Shown in pieces: positions 1 through 6,429 of a stretch of DNA of 6,563 bases (position 1 is its first letter; each line of letters starts with the position of its first letter). Origin of the DNA: Acidimicrobiia bacterium. GTDB lineage: Bacteria; Actinomycetota; Acidimicrobiia; Acidimicrobiales; Aldehydirespiratoraceae. The notes under the pieces were generated by a model that saw nothing but the letters and a program-made list of their open reading frames with translations, did not search any database and was not told where the DNA came from. The DNA is taken from NCBI GenBank assembly GCA_022824605.1, contig JAJDZO010000214.1, positions 1 through 6,563 on the forward strand, in the 5' to 3' direction. Made by a program: the position numbers and the translations under genes.

Positions 1-3000
1 GACATCGCCGCCTTCCTCGGGCCGGGCGAGGTCGAGGAGCTGCCCGCCTGGGAGACCCTGCCCTTCGAGAGGGTCAGTCCGTCGGTGGAAACGATGGGTC
101 GGCGCTGCCGAGTGCTGCACCGCATGGCGGACCCCGCCGGCGCACCGGCGGTGGTGGTCGTCTCCGCTCGGGCGCTGGCTCAGTTCGTGGACCCTGGTTC
201 CGCCACCGCGCCGGTGACCGTGCGTAGAGGCGAGATCGTCGACCAGTCCGAGCTGGTGCGGCGCCTGTCGGATTTCGGCTACCGGCGTGAGCATCAGGTG
301 GAGCACCGAGGCGAGATGGCGGTGCGGGGCTCGATCGTCGATGTGTTCGCATCCACGGCCGCTGCGCCGGTGCGCATCGACTTCTGGGGCGACGACGTCG
401 ACCGGATCGCCGAGTTCTCGGTGGGTGATCAGCGCTCGGTGGCGTCGCTGGACTCGTTCGAGGTGTATCCCGCCCGCGAGCTGAGACCCGATGCGGCCAT
501 GCGCAGGCGGGCCACCTCCCTGGTGGCGAGCCAGCCGTGGGGTCGTGAGCAATGGGACCGGCTGGCCGACGGAGCGCTGTTCGAGGGCATGGAGTCGTGG
601 TGGCCGTGGCTGGTCGAACAGCCCGCGGTGGTGCCCGACCTGGTGGGGGACAGCGGGGCGGTGGTGCTGTTGGAGCCCCGCCGGCTCGGTGACCGTGCCG
701 ATGAGATCCTGGCCGAGGAGGAGGACCTGGCCACCGGGTTGGCCAAGACCTGGGGCACCGACGCGGCCGGCATGCCCCGGCTGCACCGCGGCTTCGAGGG
801 TCTTCTCGCGGGCGTCACCGCGCCGGTGTGGATGCTGCCCGCCGCGCCCGACTCCGCGGGCACGCCGCTGCTGGCCGCATCCGGCTGGGACCGCACCCAC
901 GCCGGCCTCGAACCGCTGGCGGACCGCCTGCGTGAACTTGGCGGGCAGGGATACCGCACGGTGCTGGCCGCTCCGGGCGCCACCGCCGAGCGGCTGAGCG
1001 CGCTGCTGGCCGACCACGGCGCCCGCGTCGAGGCGACCGACGCCGATCTCGACCGGGGCGCGGTGCTCGGCGACATCAAGCTGGCCGTGCTCGCGGAGAC
1101 CGACGTGACCGGTCGGCGGCGCACCCACCGGGCGCCCAAGGCCCGCTCTCGCGACCAGCGCCGCTTCCTCGCCGACCTCGCACCGGGTGCGTTCGTGGTT
1201 CACCAACATCACGGGGTGGCCCGGTTCGAGGGGATGGTGCGCCGCGACATCGGCGGCCATGAGCGCGAGTACCTGCTGCTCGCCTACCGGGGCGGCGACC
1301 GCCTCTACGTGCCGTCGGACCAGATCGACTCGATCCGCCACTACACCGGCGGAGAGTCCCCGTCGCTGTCGCGCATGGGCGGTTCGGACTGGTCGGCCAC
1401 CAAGGGGAGGGTGCGTCGGGAGGTGGCCGAGATCGCCCAGGAGCTGGTGGTGCTCTACCAGACGCGCATGACGGCCGACGGCCGGGCCTTCGGGCCCGAC
1501 ACGCCGTGGCAGCGCGAGCTGGAGGACGCTTTCGAGTACTCCGAGACCCGCGACCAGCTCACAGCCATCGAGGACGTGAAGCGAGACATGGAGCGGTCGG
1601 TGCCCATGGACCGCCTGATCGTGGGCGATGTGGGGTTCGGCAAGACCGAGATCGCGGTGCGGGCCGCCTTCAAAGCGGTGCACGACGGCTGCCAGGTGGC
1701 CGTGCTGGTGCCCACCACCCTGCTGGCCCAGCAGCACACCCAGACGTTCCGCGACCGCTGCGCACCGTTCGGGGTGAGAGTCGAGACTCTGAGCCGGTTC
1801 CTGACCCCGGCCCAGACTCGCCAGGTGCTGCGGGGCCTTGAGGCCGGAGAGGTGGATGTGGTGGTGGGCACCCACCGGATGCTGTCGGCCGACGTGAGCT
1901 TCAAGCGTCTGGGCCTTCTGGTGATCGACGAGGAGCAGCGCTTCGGCGTCCGCCACAAGGAGGCCATCAAGTCGATGCGGGCCGATGTGGACGTGCTCAC
2001 CCTCACCGCCACGCCGGTGCCGCGGACGCTGGAGATGAGCCTCACCGGCATCCGCGACATGTCGCTGCTCGACACCCCGCCCGCGGACCGCCAGCCGATC
2101 CTCACCTATGTGGGCGAGCATGCCGACCGGCCCGTGGCCGAGGCGATCCGACGTGAGCTGCTGCGCGAGGGGCAGGTCTTCTACGTCCACAACCGGGTGG
2201 CCGACATCGAGCACGCAGCCCAGCGGGTGCGTTCGCTGGTGCCGGAGGCTCGGGTGGCGGTGGCCCACGGCCAGATGGACGAGGGCACCCTCGAACGGGT
2301 GGTGCTCGACTTCGCCGACTACCGCTACGACGTGCTGGTATGCACCACCATCATCGAGTCCGGCATCGACATGGGCACGGTCAACACTCTGGTGGTGGAC
2401 CGCGCCGACCGGTTGGGGCTCGGTCAGCTGCACCAGATCCGGGGCCGGGTGGGCCGCTCCGGGCGAAGGGCCTACGCCTACCTGTTCCATCCCGCCGACA
2501 GCGTGTTGAGCGAGGACGCCTACGAGCGGCTCAAGACCATCGGCGAGGCCACCCAGCTCGGGTCGGGCTACCGCATCGCCATGCGCGACCTGGAGATCCG
2601 CGGCGCAGGCAACCTGCTGGGCGACGCCCAGTCGGGACACATCGCCGCGGTCGGCTACGACCTCTACTGCCGCCTGGTCAACGAGGCCGTGGCCGAGCTT
2701 CGGGGCGAGACCGTGGCGGACCCGCCCGATGTGACCATCGAGGTGCCCGTCGACGCTCACATCCCCGCCGACTACATCAGCCGGGAAGCGGCCCGCCTGG
2801 AGGCCTACCGGCGGCTGGCCTCGGTGACCGACCACCACGAGCTCGACGACATCCGCTCGGAGTGGACCGACCGGTTCGGCCCTGTCCCTGATCCGGCCGA
2901 GTCGCTGCTGTCCATCGGCAGGCTGAGAGTGGAGTGCCTGGCGGCCGGGGTGCGTGAGGTGGTGGTGACCCGCCGGGGCCACGGCGCTCTGTCGAGGCAG

Positions 3001-3258
3001 GGCTATGCGGCCCGTCTCGCGCCGGTCGATCTGCCCGCCAGTCGCCGGGTGCGGCTTCGTCGGCTCTATGGAGACCGGGCCGTCCTCAAGGAGGATTCCC
3101 GGGAGCTGCACGTTCCCCTTGGGGGCGACGCCGGTCCGGTTGTCGACCAGCTGGTGGAGCTGCTGACCGGCGTGGTCACCACCGCGCCCTCGCCTGCCCA
3201 ACCCGGTAGCGAGGCGGTGCCATCGGCGGGCGCGTCCTCTAGGGTTCGGACTTCGTGA
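1..3258 (+). CDS. mfd: Transcription-repair coupling factor Mfd (5' partial)
   Basis: Cytoplasmic SF2 DNA translocase that displaces RNA polymerase stalled at lesions and recruits UvrA for transcription-coupled repair. The frame is open from base 1, giving 1085 residues before the TGA; Mfd is usually about 1150-1200, so roughly 75-110 N-terminal residues lie outside the window, and the ATG at 85 is internal. In window numbering: UvrB-like N-terminal region (PAWETLPFERVSP near 15-27, then about 100-160); CarD-like RNA polymerase interaction domain about 395-475 (VVHQHHGVARF, LYVPSDQ); Walker A GDVGFGKTE at 542-550; DEEQ box at 643-646; TLTATPVPRTL near 667; motif VI QIRGRVGRSG at 812-821; TRG motif RDLEIRGAGNLLG from 862; and the C-terminal UvrA-contacting domain from about 911. 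A Pro/Ala/Ser-rich tail of about 25 residues ends the protein. All expected catalytic motifs are intact. The TGA overlaps the next gene's GTG by 4 bases. Confidence 0.97.
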   Translation, partial: DIAAFLGPGEVEELPAWETLPFERVSPSVETMGRRCRVLHRMADPAGAPAVVVVSARALAQFVDPGSATAPVTVRRGEIVDQSELVRRLSDFGYRREHQVEHRGEMAVRGSIVDVFASTAAAPVRIDFWGDDVDRIAEFSVGDQRSVASLDSFEVYPARELRPDAAMRRRATSLVASQPWGREQWDRLADGALFEGMESWWPWLVEQPAVVPDLVGDSGAVVLLEPRRLGDRADEILAEEEDLATGLAKTWGTDAAGMPRLHRGFEGLLAGVTAPVWMLPAAPDSAGTPLLAASGWDRTHAGLEPLADRLRELGGQGYRTVLAAPGATAERLSALLADHGARVEATDADLDRGAVLGDIKLAVLAETDVTGRRRTHRAPKARSRDQRRFLADLAPGAFVVHQHHGVARFEGMVRRDIGGHEREYLLLAYRGGDRLYVPSDQIDSIRHYTGGESPSLSRMGGSDWSATKGRVRREVAEIAQELVVLYQTRMTADGRAFGPDTPWQRELEDAFEYSETRDQLTAIEDVKRDMERSVPMDRLIVGDVGFGKTEIAVRAAFKAVHDGCQVAVLVPTTLLAQQHTQTFRDRCAPFGVRVETLSRFLTPAQTRQVLRGLEAGEVDVVVGTHRMLSADVSFKRLGLLVIDEEQRFGVRHKEAIKSMRADVDVLTLTATPVPRTLEMSLTGIRDMSLLDTPPADRQPILTYVGEHADRPVAEAIRRELLREGQVFYVHNRVADIEHAAQRVRSLVPEARVAVAHGQMDEGTLERVVLDFADYRYDVLVCTTIIESGIDMGTVNTLVVDRADRLGLGQLHQIRGRVGRSGRRAYAYLFHPADSVLSEDAYERLKTIGEATQLGSGYRIAMRDLEIRGAGNLLGDAQSGHIAAVGYDLYCRLVNEAVAELRGETVADPPDVTIEVPVDAHIPADYISREAARLEAYRRLASVTDHHELDDIRSEWTDRFGPVPDPAESLLSIGRLRVECLAAGVREVVVTRRGHGALSRQGYAARLAPVDLPASRRVRLRRLYGDRAVLKEDSRELHVPLGGDAGPVVDQLVELLTGVVTTAPSPAQPGSEAVPSAGASSRVRTS

Positions 3259-4199
3259 GCCTCGTTCGCCCTCTCGCCGCGGTCGGAGCCGCCGCCGCGA
3301 CGGTGCTGGTGCTGGCGACCGGCTGCAGCGCGTCCTCACCGGCGGCTGCCGAGGTTGGCGGCACGGAGTACGCCGCCGAGGATCTCGACGCCTACCTGGC
3401 CACCACCGATCCCGACAACTCCGCCATTGCCGCTCGCGAACAGGCGGCCGAATGGTTGAGCGAATGGTTGTTCTTCGCCGCGGTGGAACTGGAGTTGGCC
3501 GAGCGGGGAGTGGCGGTGTCCAACGCCCACGAGTCGCAGGCGGTCGCCGAGATCACCGAGGCCGACCCCTCCTTCGTGCCGGGCGCCCCCGGCGGCGACG
3601 TGGTGATCCACCATCGGGCGATTGCCCGGGCCGCGATCGAATGGGTTGAGCGCGAGGCGCCCGCCGTGCCGATGAGCGGCGCCGGCCGTCACCTGTGCTC
3701 GCGTCACATTCTGGTGGAGTCGCAAGCAGAGGCGGACGCCGTGCTGGCCAGTCTCGACTCCGGCGCGGAGTTCGGGGCTCTGGCCGCCGAGCTGTCTCTG
3801 GATCCGGGAAGCGGATCACAGGGCGGCGATCTCGGCTGCGTGGCCGAGGGGTCCTTCGTGGCGCCGTTCGAGGCGGCCGCCTACGCGGCTGCTCCCGGCG
3901 AGGTGGTGGTGGCCGAGTCGCAGTACGGCTTCCATGTGATCGACGTGATCAGTACGGGTGCGGCCACCTCCGAGAATCATCCCCAGCTCGACGACGAGCA
4001 GCTCGGCCGCATGGCTGCGGAGGCCGAGGCGGCCGCTGCCGACCGAGCTGAGGCCGCGGTGCAGGCCGAGCGTCAGCAGCTGCTGGTGGAACTGCAGGAC
4101 ACGGTGGTGGCGAAGTATGCGTCTCAGGTGCGCATCGATGAGCGCTACGGCTACTGGGTTCCCGAACAGTTCAGCGTGGTCGCCGAGCCGCTCGGCTGA
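3255..4199 (+). CDS. SurA-like parvulin peptidyl-prolyl isomerase lipoprotein
   Basis: Predicted membrane-anchored extracytoplasmic foldase of 314 residues. The N-terminus is a lipoprotein signal: a short n-region with Arg5, an Ala/Val/Leu-rich core, and lipobox ATGC with Cys24 as the probable lipidated residue. A SurA_N-type helical chaperone region follows (about 30-135, including EWLSEWLFF). A PpiC/parvulin domain spans about 145-235: SRHILVE with His151, DPGSGSQGGDLGC at 183-195, and QYGFHVIDV with His227. An Ala/Glu-rich helix (about 245-285) and a tail with RIDERYGYW resemble the C-terminal helix that returns to the chaperone module in SurA-type proteins. Besides Cys24 the only cysteines are 148 and 195, both in the isomerase domain. 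The GTG start overlaps the mfd stop (GTGA), with a modest AGGG Shine-Dalgarno at 3241-3244; the signal peptide beginning right there supports this start. The fold and family are secure; clients are unknown, and isomerase activity is inferred from family membership. Confidence 0.9.
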   Translation: MSLVRPLAAVGAAAATVLVLATGCSASSPAAAEVGGTEYAAEDLDAYLATTDPDNSAIAAREQAAEWLSEWLFFAAVELELAERGVAVSNAHESQAVAEITEADPSFVPGAPGGDVVIHHRAIARAAIEWVEREAPAVPMSGAGRHLCSRHILVESQAEADAVLASLDSGAEFGALAAELSLDPGSGSQGGDLGCVAEGSFVAPFEAAAYAAAPGEVVVAESQYGFHVIDVISTGAATSENHPQLDDEQLGRMAAEAEAAAADRAEAAVQAERQQLLVELQDTVVAKYASQVRIDERYGYWVPEQFSVVAEPLG

Positions 4200-4204
4200 C
4201 CGAG
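4182..4204 (+). other. Alternative stem-loops at the lipoprotein/mazG junction
   Basis: The segment CTCGG at 4191-4195 can pair upstream in GCCGAG-CCG-CTCGGC (4182-4196, 6 bp with a triloop) or downstream in CTCGG-CTGA-CCGAG (4191-4204, 5 bp). The tetraloop of the second holds the TGA stop of the lipoprotein gene, and its 3' arm includes part of the weak GAGAAG ribosome binding site of mazG (4202-4207). The pairings exclude each other. A ribosome finishing the upstream gene would melt both, which would favour coupling of mazG to upstream translation. The complementarity is visible; any function is inference. Confidence 0.3.
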
Positions 4205-4216
4205 AAGCAGGCACCA

Positions 4217-5002
4217 GTGGACTCCGATGCCGCTGGCGGTGACGACGCCGTTGGCGGCGACTCGCGCTCCGGCATCGGCGACGATGGCCGCGGCCTGATC
4301 GAAGCGATCGCCGGTCTCGACGAGCTGGTGAGAACCCTGCGCGAGCGGTGCCCCTGGGACCGTGAGCAGACCCATGACAGCCTGCGGCGCTATCTGCTGG
4401 AGGAGACCTACGAGGTGCTGGAGGCTCTCGACGCCCGCGTCGATCAAGACGACGGCGACGGCAGCCACGTCCGGGATCTGGACCAGCATCTGTGCGAGGA
4501 GCTCGGCGACCTGCTGTACCAGGTCTGGTTCCAGGCCCATCTGGCCTCCGAGCGCGATGCGTTCGACATCGCTGACGTGGCCCGAGAGGTTCGCACCAAG
4601 CTGGTGGCCCGCCACCCCCATGTGTTCGGTGACGCCGAGGCCCACGACGCCGACGCGGTGCGCGGCATGTGGGACGCCATCAAGCTGCACGAGAAGGGGC
4701 GCGACTCGGTGATGGACGGCATACCGGCGACGCTGCCAGCGCTGCTGCGGGCGGTGAAGGTGCAGAAGCGGGCCGCCACCGCAGGGCTCCTCGACGCCGA
4801 CCGGGGTGACAACGAGTTCGCCGAGACCGAGCAGCACCTGACCGAGCTTCGCGGCGCTCCCGACGAAGAGAGCCTCGGCGATCTTCTGCTGGCAGTGGTG
4901 GAGCTGGGCCGGCGCCTGAGGATCGACCCCGAGGACGCCCTCCGGTCGGCCACCGAGCGGGCCGAGCACCGCTATCGCACACTGGAGCAGGCCCCCGGCT
5001 AG
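4217..5002 (+). CDS. mazG: Nucleoside triphosphate pyrophosphohydrolase MazG
   Basis: Cytoplasmic all-alpha NTP pyrophosphatase (NTP to NMP plus pyrophosphate) of 261 residues; the family is linked to nucleotide-pool sanitation and, in E. coli, to lowering ppGpp. The N-terminal MazG domain is well conserved: LRERCPWDREQTHDSL (about 37-52), the EExxE motif at Glu62, Glu63 and Glu66, the ExxD motif at Glu95 and Asp98 (EELGDLLYQV), then VARHPHVFGD and WDAIKLHEK. A second MazG-like domain starts near LPALLRAVKVQKRA (about 173) but lacks most acidic metal-binding residues: the segment around 203-207 reads ETEQH, and Ser219 takes the place of the Glu of ExxD. GTG 4217 is the only standard start between the in-frame TGA at 4139 and the conserved region, so the Asp/Gly-rich 26-residue N-terminal extension appears genuine. 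The ribosome binding site (GAGAAG, 4202-4207) is weak, suggesting translational coupling to the gene 17 bases upstream. Confidence 0.95.
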   Translation: MDSDAAGGDDAVGGDSRSGIGDDGRGLIEAIAGLDELVRTLRERCPWDREQTHDSLRRYLLEETYEVLEALDARVDQDDGDGSHVRDLDQHLCEELGDLLYQVWFQAHLASERDAFDIADVAREVRTKLVARHPHVFGDAEAHDADAVRGMWDAIKLHEKGRDSVMDGIPATLPALLRAVKVQKRAATAGLLDADRGDNEFAETEQHLTELRGAPDEESLGDLLLAVVELGRRLRIDPEDALRSATERAEHRYRTLEQAPG

Positions 5003-5005
5003 AAT
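4976..5005 (+). promoter_or_regulatory. Candidate sigma-A-type promoter for eno
   Basis: TAGAAT at 5000-5005 matches the actinobacterial housekeeping -10 pattern TANNNT and overlaps the mazG stop codon (TAG, 5000-5002). The best -35 candidate, CGCACA at 4976-4981 with an 18-base spacer, shares only the last three bases with TTGACA, so that element is weak. Transcription would begin near 5011-5014, giving a leader of just under 100 bases. This is the only AT-containing promoter-like hexamer placed sensibly for eno. Assigned by inspection only. Confidence 0.4.
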
Positions 5006-5024
5006 CTCGCTTCGCACCGACGGA

Positions 5025-5080
5025 CGCCGAGGTATTCAAGCGGAGCGGCGCCCGACCGTGATGTCGAGCCGACTTCGGCG
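5025..5080 (+). promoter_or_regulatory. Possible structured 5' leader of eno
   Basis: Bases 5025-5033 (CGCCGAGGT) pair with 5072-5080 (ACTTCGGCG) in a 9-bp stem with one G-U pair. Directly stacked inside, 5046-5049 (CGGC) can pair with 5068-5071 (GCCG), and further in 5053-5056 (CGAC) with 5063-5066 (GTCG) around a 6-base loop. Together they form one extended hairpin filling most of the mazG-eno gap. No U-tract follows, so it is not a classical intrinsic terminator. It could be a leader structure, a read-through attenuator, or chance pairing in GC-rich DNA. It matches no riboswitch class I recognise. Confidence 0.3.
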
Positions 5081-5094
5081 CGGCGTCGTCAACG

Positions 5095-5111
5095 ACCGGA
5101 GGTTCGCCGGT
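5095..5111 (+). promoter_or_regulatory. eno ribosome binding site inside a small hairpin
   Basis: GGAGG at 5098-5102 lies 7 bases before the GTG at 5110, a strong, well-spaced Shine-Dalgarno that fixes the eno start. ACCGG (5095-5099) and CCGGT (5107-5111) form a 5-bp stem whose 7-base loop is 5100-5106, so part of the Shine-Dalgarno and the first two bases of the start codon could be paired. The binding site is well supported; a regulatory role for the hairpin is speculative. Confidence 0.7.
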
Positions 5112-6399
5112 GAGTCGAATTGAGGCAGTCCGGGCGCGAGAGGTGTTCGACTCGCGCGGCAACCCCACCGTGGAAGTCGATGTCGAGCTGGAGTCGGGTT
5201 CGGTGGGCCGGGCCATGGTGCCGTCGGGTGCGTCCACGGGAGCGTTCGAAGCCGTCGAATTGCGTGACGGCGGCAGCCGGCTGCGGGGCCGGGGCGTGCT
5301 CAACGCGGTGGCCAACGTCAACGGCGATCTGGCCGCCGCGGTCAGCGGTCTCGACGCCGCCGATCAGCGCACCGTGGACTCCGCTCTAGTCGATGCCGAC
5401 GGCACCGACGCCAAGAGCCGCTTGGGGGCCAACGCCATTCTCGGTGTGTCGCTGGCCACCGCCCGGGCTGCGGCCGCCGAGTTGAGGGTTCCCTTGTGGC
5501 GCCACGTCGGAGGGGCCAACGCCCATGTGCTGCCGGTTCCGATGCTGAACCTGCTCAACGGCGGCGCACACGCCGACAACAACGTCGACTTCCAGGAGTT
5601 CATGGTGGTCCCGACGGGCGCCGCCTCCTTCTCCGAGGCGTTGCACTGGGGCGTGGAGATCTACCACGAGCTGTCGGCGGTGCTGAAGGGCCGGGGCCTG
5701 TCCACCGGTCTCGGCGACGAGGGCGGGTTCGCCCCGAACCTCAGCTCCAACGCCGAGGCGCTGGCTCTGCTGGCCGAGGCCACCGAGCGGACCGGACTCG
5801 CGCTCAGAGACGATGTCGGCTTCGCATTGGATGTGGCCTCGACCGAGTTCTTCGCCGACGGCCGCTACGTGCTGGCCGGCGAGGGCCGCACGCTGGATCC
5901 GAGCGAGATGGTGGCTGCGCTGGAGAGCCTCTGTGAGCAGTTCCCGATCGTGTCCGTGGAGGACGGCATGGCCGAGGACGACTGGACGGGCTGGGCGGAA
6001 CTCACCGCCGCGGTGGGCGAGCGGGTGCAACTTGTGGGCGACGACCTGTTCGTGACCAACTCGGAGCGGCTGGCCCGCGGGATGCGAGACGGCGTTGCCA
6101 ACTCGATCCTGGTGAAGGTCAACCAGATCGGCTCGCTCACCGAGACCCTCGACTGCGTCGAGCTGGCCCAGCGCAGCGGCTACGGCGCGGTGATGTCGCA
6201 CCGCAGCGGCGAGACTGAGGACACGGTGATCGCCGATCTGGCGGTGGCCACCAACTGCGGCCAGATCAAGACCGGGGCTCCGGCCCGCAGCGACCGGGTG
6301 GCCAAGTACAACCAGTTGCTGCGCATCGAGGAGCAACTCGGCGAGGCCGCCGAGTTCCGCGGCGCAGGCGCGCTCGCCGGCGGCGAGGTTCTGGCGTGA
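5110..6399 (+). CDS. eno: Enolase (phosphopyruvate hydratase)
   Basis: Cytosolic glycolytic enzyme converting 2-phosphoglycerate to phosphoenolpyruvate; some bacterial enolases also appear at the cell surface or in RNA degradosomes, which nothing here tests. At 429 residues it is full length. The N-terminus (AREVFDSRGNPTVEVDVEL) is canonical, and the mobile loop SGASTG sits at 39-44. By alignment from memory, magnesium ligands are Asp241, Glu284 (SVEDG) and Asp311 (GDDLF); the catalytic acid/base pair is Glu204 (GDEGGFAP) and Lys336 in the signature ILVKVNQIGSLTET; His364, Arg365 and Ser366 (SHRSGETED) complete the substrate pocket. All are present, so the enzyme should be active. The usual GKGV after the first loop reads GRGV, a conservative change. 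The GTG start has a strong GGAGG Shine-Dalgarno. The 107-base upstream gap with a promoter-like -10 suggests expression partly independent of the mfd-mazG unit. Confidence 0.98.
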   Translation: MSRIEAVRAREVFDSRGNPTVEVDVELESGSVGRAMVPSGASTGAFEAVELRDGGSRLRGRGVLNAVANVNGDLAAAVSGLDAADQRTVDSALVDADGTDAKSRLGANAILGVSLATARAAAAELRVPLWRHVGGANAHVLPVPMLNLLNGGAHADNNVDFQEFMVVPTGAASFSEALHWGVEIYHELSAVLKGRGLSTGLGDEGGFAPNLSSNAEALALLAEATERTGLALRDDVGFALDVASTEFFADGRYVLAGEGRTLDPSEMVAALESLCEQFPIVSVEDGMAEDDWTGWAELTAAVGERVQLVGDDLFVTNSERLARGMRDGVANSILVKVNQIGSLTETLDCVELAQRSGYGAVMSHRSGETEDTVIADLAVATNCGQIKTGAPARSDRVAKYNQLLRIEEQLGEAAEFRGAGALAGGEVLA

Positions 6400-6405
6400 G
6401 CTCAC
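6396..6405. repeat. 10-bp perfect palindrome over the eno stop codon
   Basis: GTGAGCTCAC reads identically on both strands and contains the TGA stop of eno (6397-6399). The symmetry does not extend further (C on both sides). It could be a protein-binding half-site pair, but a 10-bp palindrome alone is weak evidence in a 6.5-kb window. Confidence 0.35.
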
Positions 6406-6429
6406 CCCGATGGCGCCTGGCCGCATCGA

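Noticed and set aside
85..87. ATG at 85 as the true start of mfd
   Set aside because: The frame is open back to base 1 and the upstream residues (PAWETLPFERVSP) are a conserved Mfd segment, so the ATG is internal and the gene is truncated by the window edge.
429..2105. Long minus-strand open frames (429-1139 and 1455-2105) opposite mfd
   Set aside because: Ser/Arg/Ala-rich compositional shadows of the Mfd coding sequence, with no family resemblance.
3450..3470. Direct repeat GAATGGTTG separated by AGC
   Set aside because: It encodes EWLSEWL in the SurA-type helical region; a local codon-level repeat of an amphipathic helix, with no sign of a mobile or regulatory repeat.
4151..5017. 288-codon open frame on the minus strand opposite mazG
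   Set aside because: Same GC-bias effect: it mirrors a conserved gene, has no recognisable domain, and no independent promoter or ribosome site is evident.
5085..5096. Inverted repeat GTCGT-CA-ACGAC in the eno leader
   Set aside because: Only 5-bp arms with a 2-base spacer, in GC-rich sequence and without a second copy nearby; too weak to call an operator.
5003..5109. tRNA or other stable RNA gene in the mazG-eno gap
   Set aside because: No cloverleaf arms, TTC-type T-loop or CCA-compatible acceptor end could be laid out in these 107 bases.
5386..6426. 346-codon open frame on the minus strand opposite eno
   Set aside because: Its sequence is low-complexity (Gly, Ala, His, Arg, Leu rich) with no recognisable family, and lies wholly opposite a conserved enolase. 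Strong G/C bias at third positions keeps the opposite strand free of stops.
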